Assembly: GCA_054601695.1 (NCBI GenBank)
Contig: BAAHQB010000306.1
Coordinates: 124,001-188,000, forward strand
DNA length: 64,000 bases
Direction: 5' to 3'
From: Amorphochlora amoebiformis
Lineage: Eukaryota > Cercozoa > Chlorarachniophyceae
In this document: positions 1-64,000 of the stretch, piece after piece
Layout of the letters: each line of letters opens with the position of its first letter
Numbering within the stretch: the first letter of the stretch is position 1
Translations under genes and position numbers: made by a program
The notes under the pieces: generated by a model
The model's database searches: none
Told to the model about the DNA's origin: nothing
What the model saw: the letters and a program-made list of their open reading frames with translations, nothing else

Positions 1-326
1 AACCCTAATCGTAACCCTGACCCTAACCCTAAACTGTACCTTAACCCAATCCCTACCCTAACTCTAACCCTAACCCTAACCCTAACCCTAACCATAAACC
101 CTAACGCTAACCCTAACCCTACACCTCTAACCTTAACCCTAACCCTAATCCTAACCCGAACCTCAACGATAACCCTAACCGTCAACCTAACCATGACCCT
201 AACCCCAACCCTAACCCTAACCCTAACACTAACCCTAACCCTAACCCTAACCCTAACCTAACCCTAACCCTAACCCTAACCCTAATCTTAACCCTAACCT
301 TAACCCTAACCCTAACCCTAATCCAG
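1..326 (+). repeat. Degenerate CCCTAA block, 3' part of a pump intron
   Basis: Imperfect CCCTAA units with many substitutions and length variants fill the left edge. The block ends in ccag at 323-326, directly before a coding exon of the Ca2+-ATPase, so it is read as the 3' end of an intron and not as a chromosome end. The units are degenerate, unlike a maintained telomere. Confidence 0.85.
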
Positions 327-30814
<30,488 letters not shown>

Positions 30815-31586
30815 TCATACAACCTTTACTTTTCTAACATATACTTTTTTTAAATATATACCCATCCAACCGTGATACATATAATAACATAATTCCATAG
30901 ATATACCGATGACGGAAGAATTGATATTAAGCTAGAATCAACATCAGAGGTAGATTCGAAGCTAGACTAGACCATTAGCTGCGAATAGCACTGAATGCAC
31001 ATACATAATCTAGAAAATATGACCTCTAGACGTAATAAAAGTATTCGAGAATTTTCTAGATTTTAGATTTCACAGTAAACTAGGTAGAAATCTCGATGTA
31101 ATCTAGGTAATATTAATTGAACTGGTTCGAGACAGTCGATTATCACCAGATAATACTAGTAATAGTTTATAACCTAGAGCTTAGTTCACTAGATGTATCT
31201 TTTTGCACGTAAATTCATTTCAATCATTGCACTCAGAGTGTTGCTACGTACCAAATTAATCGACTTTCTCCTTCTCTCGGGAATTATTCCACATATGGAA
31301 AAGACTAGAAGAGTCTTTCATATGCGAATCATGGGACGGACGAACAGTTTACTATGAGGTAAATCATTCTTTCCTGCGATCTTAGACGATATTGCTTACC
31401 TGAAAGTTTCATCTCATTGCTAGTTTTGCGAGTGTAGGATACATTTCTTTTGCCAGCACTCCAGAGGATTCGAGTCAGTTGAGTTTCTTGTAGGACGTTA
31501 GCTCTGCTTTGATTTATTCCCCAGAGACTAGAGAGAGGTTCCCGTCGGACGCGTTGGAATTCTCATCTGCGTCCACAGCACTGGCT
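30815..31586 (+). other. CTAG-rich unique intergenic stretch 3' of the pump
   Basis: After the pump stop, this segment lacks long microsatellites. It is instead dense in CTAG and related short palindromes (ctagaa, actagt, tctaga) and has stops in all frames. It separates the pump's 3' end from the convergent minus-strand exons that begin at 31,587. Poly(A) signals cannot be assigned with confidence in such AT-rich sequence. Confidence 0.5.
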
Positions 31587-31620
31587 TTACATGAGCTTTT
31601 GAACCTATATAATATATGTA

Positions 31621-31666
<46 letters not shown>

Positions 31667-31768
31667 ATGTATATATATGTATATGTATACATATATATAT
31701 ATATATATATATAATGTTATATGTATATAAATATATATACATATATATATATATTATATACAATCCCG

Positions 31769-31858
<90 letters not shown>

Positions 31859-31875
31859 TGATACATACAATCTCG

Positions 31876-31914
<39 letters not shown>

Positions 31915-31915
31915 C

Positions 31916-31956
<41 letters not shown>

Positions 31957-32501
31957 ATCTCGATATATATATATATATACACATATATATAATCTCGCAA
32001 TCATATAGCTCATAAACCAGCGAGTTTGAGACAGATCCAAGCTTCAATCGACGGGTCTTGTTTCTTTTCGTACGCTTTGGGGGATTCTCAACCTCCTTCT
32101 CATCATCATCCTGCCTGGTGTGGTGCGCTTCTTCTCTTTCTTACCGTTCAGGCACAGGGGCTAAATCCTGCACACCAATATACATGTAAACTTAAATTTT
32201 AAAACCGTGCACACACAAAAATGCAAATTCACGTGCAAATTCATTGGGAATGGCAATGTGTCATACCCAGAGGTGCTCCTCGCCAGGTTTGGAAAGTACG
32301 CAACCGTATTGAGGGCCTAATACGCTGGGAATGCGCACGTAGATTTCGACACAGTTCAAGCGGCCCCATGTCTCCATTCTCCGGAGAATCTTGCGGAACA
32401 TTTGTCTTCATCTTTCCATACCCAGTCTTTATGTTCTAGATGTTCAGGTGAATAGTTGGCTTGGAAGGCTCGGGGTCAGCGGTGGGCGATTTGCCGGACA
32501 T
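31587..32501 (-). CDS. Tentative small minus-strand gene, basic C-terminal half
   Basis: Three minus-strand pieces join in phase. 32145-32167 reads DLAPVPE. 32018-32114 reads [18 protein letters not shown] then [14 protein letters not shown]. 31587-31604 reads VQKLM then stop. The acidic-then-basic segment resembles a nuclear localisation region; no family is recognised. The intron between the first two pieces would be only 30 bases (32115-32144). A possible start is an ATG at 32,499-32,501 ([14 protein letters not shown]), but its frame closes at 32,436 and I found no donor that links it, so the 5' end is unresolved. The last piece also has another frame, open to 31,514 ([15 protein letters not shown]), so the true C-terminus is uncertain. 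Confidence 0.35.
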
Positions 32502-32780
32502 CGGGGCTTGGCGGGAAATCTCACGGGAAGTGACGGGATTACGTGGGATCCCCGTGAAAAACGTTATAATGTATGTTAATAGTTACACCAGGGAAACGGG
32601 TGTGACGAAGCGCTTTGTCACGAAAGCAAAAAGACACGTTACATTTTTGAAACCGAAATTTTTTTGGGGGATTTTGGGTTTTGACACGTGTCTTTTTTCC
32701 GTGAGAAATAAATAATAAGTCGGGTTGGCTTCGTTTTTGGAAGGACGGGAAGAGATGGGGATACGGTATCAATATATATG
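32168..32780. other. Unique, higher-GC stretch, possible promoter region
   Basis: The region has no microsatellite and a higher GC content than its surroundings. It has short open frames on both strands (one of 72 codons on the plus strand at 32,221-32,439) with no recognisable product. A palindrome GACACGTGTC lies near 32,680 and a TTTTTTTGGGGG run nearby. Its position between the minus-strand exons and the membrane-protein gene would suit a two-way promoter, which is inference only. Confidence 0.35.
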
Positions 32781-33014
32781 CGTGATTTATGTGTTTAATT
32801 GGGTAATATTTGGATATATTATATGAATATATGTATATTTGTTATAAGGCATATAAATAGAACAATAAAACATAATACGATAATATATTTTTATATTTAT
32901 ATAATGTATATATATATATATGTATACAAAACATATATATATGTGTATGTATGTACATACATAATCTATATACACATATTATTCTCACAAAAAACACATC
33001 TGCAATATTTTTTT

Positions 33015-33200
33015 TTTCCCTCTCTCCCTCTCTCTCTCTTTCTCCCTCTCTTTCAAAAAAAAAAGAGAGAGAGAGAGAGATTACTGAAAGGAAGGAGATT
33101 AGGTTTCAAAGAGAGAGAGAGAGAGAGAGAGGCTATTAAGAGAGAGAGAGAGATAGAGAGAGAGAGATTGCTGAAAGGAGCTGATTAGGATTCAAACATC

Positions 33201-33249
<49 letters not shown>

Positions 33250-33369
33250 AGTGAGTAGAGAGAGAGAGGGAGAGAAAGAGAGAGAGGCTTTAAGAAGAGA
33301 GAGAGAGAGTGATTGCTGAAAGGAAGGATATTAGGTTTCAAACTAAATTAACATCCAAAGATTATATAT

Positions 33370-33443
<74 letters not shown>

Positions 33444-33489
33444 ATGAGCGAGGAGATATATAAATATATATATGTATATACATATATGT

Positions 33490-33528
<39 letters not shown>

Positions 33529-33688
33529 TTTGGTGAAAGGAAGGGAATTAGGTTTCAAACTAGATTAACATCCAGAAAGAGAAAGAGAGATATAGAGGAG
33601 AGAGAGAAAGAGAGCGAGAGAGAGAGAGGCTTTAAAGAGAGAGAGGAGAGAGAGAGAGAGAGAGAGGCTTGAGAGAGAGAGAGGCTTT

Positions 33689-33735
<47 letters not shown>

Positions 33736-33809
33736 TTGCTGAAAGGAAGGGAATTAGGTTTCAAACTAGGTTACCATCCAGAAAGAGAAAGAGAGATATA
33801 ATCAGCGAG

Positions 33810-33840
<31 letters not shown>

Positions 33841-33845
33841 GCTTT

Positions 33846-33887
<42 letters not shown>

Positions 33888-33888
33888 T

Positions 33889-33964
<76 letters not shown>

Positions 33965-34307
33965 TTTAGGGAGAGAGAGAGAGGCTTTAAAGAGAGAGAG
34001 AGAGAGATTGGTGAAAGGAAGGGAATTAGGTTTCAAACTAGATTACCATCCAGAAAGAGAAAGAGAGATACAATAAGCGAGGAGAGAGAGAGAGAGAGAG
34101 ACTGCAGTACGTTCACGCACACATCCACACAGGGAGAGAGAGAGAGAGAGAGCGAGAGAAAGACAGAGAGAGAAAGAGAGAGAGAGAGAGAGCGAGGAAG
34201 AGAGAGAGAGAGCGAGAGAGAGAAAGAGAGAGAGAGCGAGGAAGAGAGAGAGAGCGATAGAGAAAAAGAGGGAGAGAGAGAGAGCGAGGAAGAGAGAGAG
34301 AGAGCGA

Positions 34308-34356
<49 letters not shown>

Positions 34357-34540
34357 CGAGGAAGAGAGAGAGAGAGAGAGCGAGAGAGAGAAAGAGAGAG
34401 AGAGATCGAGGAAGTGAGCGAGAGAGCGACAGAGAGAAAGAGAGAGAGAGAGCGAGAGAAAGAGAGAGAGAGAGAGAGCGAGAGAGAGAAAGAGAGAGAG
34501 AGAGCGAGAGAAAGAGAGAGAGAGAGCGAGGAAGAAACAG

Positions 34541-34550
<10 letters not shown>
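33015..34550 (+). repeat. (GA)n-rich region with six copies of a GAAAGGAAGG unit
   Basis: A (CT)n tract (about 33,018-33,053) followed by aaaaaaaaaa and (GA)n forms an inverted pair. Then a unit of up to about 75 bases (tgctgaaaggaagggaatta, ggtttcaaactagattacca, tccagaaagagaaagagaga) recurs six times, at about 33,081, 33,168, 33,312, 33,531, 33,735 and 34,008, between (GA)n runs. Several copies are open in the frame GERKGIRFQTRLTSRKRKRD, but splice sites cannot be told from the repeat. From 34,130 the region is (GA)n with gcgag and gaaag interruptions. Confidence 0.85.
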
Positions 34551-49118
<14,568 letters not shown>

Positions 49119-49143
49119 GTAATATATATAAATATATCTACCC

Positions 49144-49178
<35 letters not shown>

Positions 49179-49214
49179 TCTATTTATATACACGTACATA
49201 TTAAATATGTTTCT

Positions 49215-49268
<54 letters not shown>

Positions 49269-49307
49269 ATAATATATTCATGATTTGGCCCAATGTTAAT
49301 ATATGCA

Positions 49308-49343
<36 letters not shown>

Positions 49344-49358
49344 TAATATATTATATAT

Positions 49359-49407
<49 letters not shown>

Positions 49408-49444
49408 GTATATATTACATATACACATACACAAACACACCAAA

Positions 49445-50612
<1,168 letters not shown>

Positions 50613-50689
50613 CTGCAAAATGTCCCGCCCTTGTCCCAACGCGACAAAATCACATGACAATACACTGACTGACACATGCACAAACCATT

Positions 50690-51072
50690 CATCAAAGTAC
50701 TCTTATCGTCTGAAAGTTATGTTTTTATTACTAATGTTCGAGATGTTGTTGAATAAATAAATATATAGCTTTACAATGATGTCTGCCTATTTCTAGTATT
50801 TAGACCTTTTGTCCTTAAATACAACATACCTCTAGTCCATCTAATTTATATCACGGTAACCGTTTTTATCTAGTATATGCATATACATGTTCATCATAGT
50901 CCAATCCACCAATCATGATAAGCTAGCTAGACAAGCCTAATACTAGCTAATACGTACACTAATGTACAGGTTCTCGAACTAGACAAGCACGTATATCAGT
51001 ATATCTAGCGCTAATTTGGTCGAGTTGGTGCGTATATCTAGTATATACGTATATACTAAAGTGGTATAGATA

Positions 51073-51136
<64 letters not shown>

Positions 51137-52020
51137 TATCATAGTATCACGTATTAGTAAACCGTTAAGTCCGTGCCACCATGTATCAGTACGTACGTAC
51201 GTACATACACTCTAGATCTAGTATGATGCAACAATCTTCTAGAATACTTTGATCGTACGTATACGTATTAGTACAAGATATCCCTAGTATGCATAGAAGA
51301 AGTATGCTAGTATGGTAGTATGTAGGTTTACTTACGTATACGTATCAACTTTTGTTAAGACGTATGGTATAACTAGTATAAACCAGATAAACGTATCAAC
51401 TTTGTTGGTATAAACCGGATAAACCACATATCAATTTCTAGGACCGACATCTGGGTAAAATTTTGTTATACGTACGTACCTATAAGAGTATAGACTGTAT
51501 GCAAACCGTGTATGTGGCATCATGCACGAACTATAAAAAACTACATCTTGACTCCTCGGACAGCTAGAGGACCTATTGACATGTATGGACAAGTTAAATT
51601 TATCACAGTTTATACACAATCTAGAAAATTATGGGCTAAGTAGGACCTTAGTAGGTACGTAGGTATCATCTGATCAGATAATTCTAGTAATTACCTCTGA
51701 CATCTGCTAGATTTGTACAGATTCTAGAGATTTAGTAGATCTTGGACATTGCGAATCGAATTTGCGATTATCTAGATTATACTAGTTACAACGATCGTAC
51801 GTAATACTAGTAATACTACGTATCTACTGGTAGAGCGTATACTCTGAATACTAGATCTGGAACTCATACAAATAACTAGAATAAGTATAAACAAACCCAG
51901 CTAGCCAGTACTAGCTGTATGTAGAAAATGAAATTTCTATGGATATATTCTAGAGATTTAGACTCAGACTCTCTGTACTATTGACTCTTTTTTATTTCAC
52001 CACACAAATCTATGTAGCAT
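50690..52020. other. CTAG- and ACGT-rich unique stretch
   Basis: Some 1.3 kb with only one long (TA)n run (51,081-51,133) is dense in short self-complementary words: ctag, acgtacgt, tctaga, tacgta. Stops occur in every frame, and the longest minus-strand frame (62 codons at 51,431-51,619) has no recognisable product. It lies between the G-alpha gene's 3' end and the upstream side of the 50,550 exon. It resembles 30,880-31,500 in character. Confidence 0.5.
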
Positions 52021-52029
52021 TATATATCA

Positions 52030-52108
<79 letters not shown>

Positions 52109-52113
52109 TACAT

Positions 52114-52211
<98 letters not shown>

Positions 52212-52436
52212 TATATATATCCACACTCTCATATTCCCTACATATTCATTAAACACACACACAAAACTCTGACCGACTCAGTTGGCAACACACACACGAT
52301 AAATGAATCATTACTCAGGACGTTCATGAATTAGTGTTAATTTCCGGCCAACATGAATCAATCCCTTGGAAAAACTCGCTATGACGATTGAATCTGAACT
52401 AGAGCTCTAGGGTGGAGGGGGGGGTGGGGGTGTCAC

Positions 52437-52506
52437 AGTAACGTAACGTAACGTAACGTAACGGCGGTAACGTGCGGTAACGGCGGTGGTAACGGCGGAA
52501 CCGTCA
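52437..52506. repeat. (TAACG)n / (GCGGTAACG)n micro-array 3' of the G-alpha gene
   Basis: Four to five TAACG units run into three to four variants of ggcggtaacg, preceded by a G-run (ggggggtggggg). The array lies about 40 bases beyond the G-alpha stop on its downstream side, so it would fall in the 3' UTR. Confidence 0.85.
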
Positions 52507-52546
52507 GGTATACCAGTTTGTCTCTCTTGGGTTCCGAAACGCCAAT

Positions 52547-60224
<7,678 letters not shown>

Positions 60225-61370
60225 GCTCCTGTCGTGTGTTGCGTGCTGGCGGAGGGGCTGAGGAAGTCAGGAGTCGAGAGCACGTCGTCGATATCTATTG
60301 ACATGCATCCAGTGGTTAGTAAAAATCCGATTTCGTACTTAAGTTCGCGCGGAAATGAGCCATCTCGTGCGATGAGAATGATACGTGATCTACACCGATA
60401 TGGCCCAGCTACAACCCCCTTTTGGACAAGACTGTGTATATCTAAACCCGAACGTCTTAGATAGTTCTCTTTCTGGCACCATCGGTTCTCCCACAAAAGA
60501 ATATTACTCTAATTCGGATTGTGAATCGGGAGAATAGGTCAGGAATTTCAACCCACTTCTCTCACTTTCCAGGGTATCATGCGCTCTCGCCTCTCAGAGT
60601 GGCGATTTGCTCGGGATTTTTTTTGCTTGGAACTGAAGGCGACCCGTAATGAGGACTATTTCCTATCGATCTGAAAGAATAAAGCATCCTACCCGTCTTT
60701 AGGGGAAGAACCAGGGGCGCAACCGAAGCGAAGTGCCGGCAGAAGCTGTTTTGTCTAAGGTTCGAGCCGACAAATTACCGAGAAAAGTTATCTGTGATTT
60801 TCTTGGGATTCCCGCCAAATCCATCCAAGCAAAAAATATAGGTGAAATCACCGAAACTTTAGATTTGAGCGCTTGATCCTAGACATGACGCGCAGAGGAT
60901 GGCCTGTTTTTATATTTTTCGTTAATAAATCGGTGTTTAATTTCGCGCGCCGGACTTGGTGGGAAGGGAGAAAGAAGAGAAGGGAATCTTTTACGCACCT
61001 CGCATAGCCTCTACAAGCTTATAAAGGTAAGGACTTCAATAACATGGTGAAAGCCTTCCGAACAATTAGAAATTTATAAAAAAAACGCGGTTCTACAAGT
61101 TCATTTTCGCACAAGTTGGAAAGTACATTGTCAATCTCGGGGGCCGTTTTCGTCTTGTTTATCACGATTGAAATGCAGGGCTATAATCTCTCTCTGGAGC
61201 TCTAAAAATGATTCATAAAGAGTTACCTGATTTGTATATACATTTGAATTGACTGTATTGGAGATAGAGTTCAAAATTATAACGATTTTCTTCCTTTTGG
61301 AATGGAAAGTTTTTGAATCTGACAATTTGAAGGTTTTTCTTTATTCTCTTATTATTATAACTATTTTTAT
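60225..61370. other. Unique stretch upstream of the G-alpha start, likely promoter region
   Basis: More than 1 kb has no microsatellite and near-balanced composition, upstream of the G-alpha ATG and facing the divergent gene that starts at 62,046. A minus-strand frame at 60,182-60,496 has no recognisable product. A candidate minus-strand exon at 61,227-61,318 (SKTFHSKRKKIVIILNSISN onward) has an acceptor gtcag and donor gtaact, but nothing to join to, so it is not called as a gene. No TATA box or other element can be assigned with confidence. Confidence 0.45.
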
Positions 61371-61373
61371 TTT

Positions 61374-61451
61374 GTTATGAATCATACTAGAATTATTATT
61401 AAATCTGCATATATATAATATACATATATATATATTATATATATGTGTGTG

Positions 61452-61514
<63 letters not shown>

Positions 61515-61549
61515 TATGCAGATTTAATAATAATTCTAGTATGATTCAT

Positions 61550-61552
<3 letters not shown>
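61374..61552. repeat. Perfect 39-base inverted repeat around a (TA)n loop
   Basis: The left arm 61,374-61,412 (gttatgaatcatactagaat onward) and right arm 61,514-61,552 are exact reverse complements over 39 bases. The 101-base spacer is itself (TA)n-rich and largely self-complementary, so the whole 179-base element can form a cruciform. No coding sequence and no obvious target-site duplication are seen. Confidence 0.95.
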
Positions 61553-61603
<51 letters not shown>

Positions 61604-61642
61604 GTTTGTATATGTATGTATATATGTATATATGTAAATACA

Positions 61643-61707
<65 letters not shown>

Positions 61708-61719
61708 ATATGTATGTAT

Positions 61720-61791
<72 letters not shown>

Positions 61792-61830
61792 TATACTATA
61801 TATATATGCTATATTTCTAAAGAATACAGA

Positions 61831-61865
61831 AGCAGAATATGGAAGAAAAGCATACCCAAACCATT

Positions 61866-61872
<7 letters not shown>
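61831..61872 (+). repeat. Upstream copy of the first exon of the 3'-edge gene
   Basis: The sequence agcagaatatggaagaaaag, catacccaaaccattt resembles exon 62038-62111 (gcggagaatatggaagaaaa, gaatacccaaaacgttt) and then returns to (TA)n. It keeps the exon start side and lies upstream of the intact exon. Confidence 0.9.
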
Positions 61873-61958
<86 letters not shown>

Positions 61959-61964
61959 GTATGC

Positions 61965-62007
<43 letters not shown>

Positions 62008-62045
62008 GTATATATATATATAAATATATATATGTAGCGGAGAAT

Positions 62046-63938
<1,893 letters not shown>

Positions 63939-64000
63939 GTAATGTTATTATTAATATGACTACTAAATATTATATATATATATATATATATATGTATGTA

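Noticed and set aside
1-326. Chromosome end (telomere) at the left edge
   Set aside because: The units are degenerate and the block runs straight into an in-phase pump exon; the same repeat recurs as introns for 47 kb.
32221-32439. 72-codon plus-strand open frame in unique sequence
   Set aside because: It has no recognisable domain, no splice context and overlaps candidate minus-strand exons; it is kept only as part of the unique stretch.
60745-60775. tRNA-like B box (ggttcgagccg)
   Set aside because: No A box, acceptor stem or anticodon arm can be built around it; a similar ggttcgagac near 31,122 fails likewise.

Overview
This is a nuclear window from a eukaryote with very intron-rich genes. 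The coding sequence is cut into exons of about 20-130 bases. These lie in introns made mostly of two simple sequences: (TA)n microsatellite and degenerate CCCTAA/TTAGGG telomere-type repeat. Most long open frames here are translations of those repeats, not genes. I rebuilt the genes by finding short non-repetitive islands, placing GT...AG boundaries, and requiring that codon phase carry across each junction. The standard code fits. The exon/intron style and gene content suggest a protist or alga; a repeat-rich rhizarian such as a foraminiferan is only a weak guess.

Layout. (1) About 327-30,814, plus strand: most of a P-type Ca2+-ATPase of the plasma-membrane type (IIB), entering from before the window and running from just before TM3 to the stop in about 43 exons. 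(2) 31,587-32,501, minus strand: a tentative small gene convergent with the pump. (3) About 34,541-49,118, plus strand: a multi-span membrane protein, probably seven-TM receptor-like, with a Ser/Arg-rich tail. Its first exon(s) and exact end were not found. (4) 49,445-50,612, minus strand: 3' exons of an unrecognised small gene, convergent with (3). (5) 52,547-60,224, minus strand: a complete heterotrimeric G-protein alpha subunit, 17 exons, 376 residues, every junction in phase. (6) 62,046 to the window end, plus strand: the 5' part of an unrecognised gene, divergent from the G-alpha gene.

A possible receptor-like protein, a G-alpha subunit and a Ca2+ pump side by side would fit membrane signalling and Ca2+ handling. 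Their being functionally linked is inference.

The most striking feature is that many exons are accompanied by one to six decayed partial copies of themselves. Copies upstream of the intact exon keep the 3' splice site and exon start; copies downstream keep the exon end and 5' splice site. A second notable feature is that many introns in genes 1 and 3 consist of telomere-type repeat whose units also supply the GT and AG. This repeat is abundant up to about 47.65 kb and absent after it.
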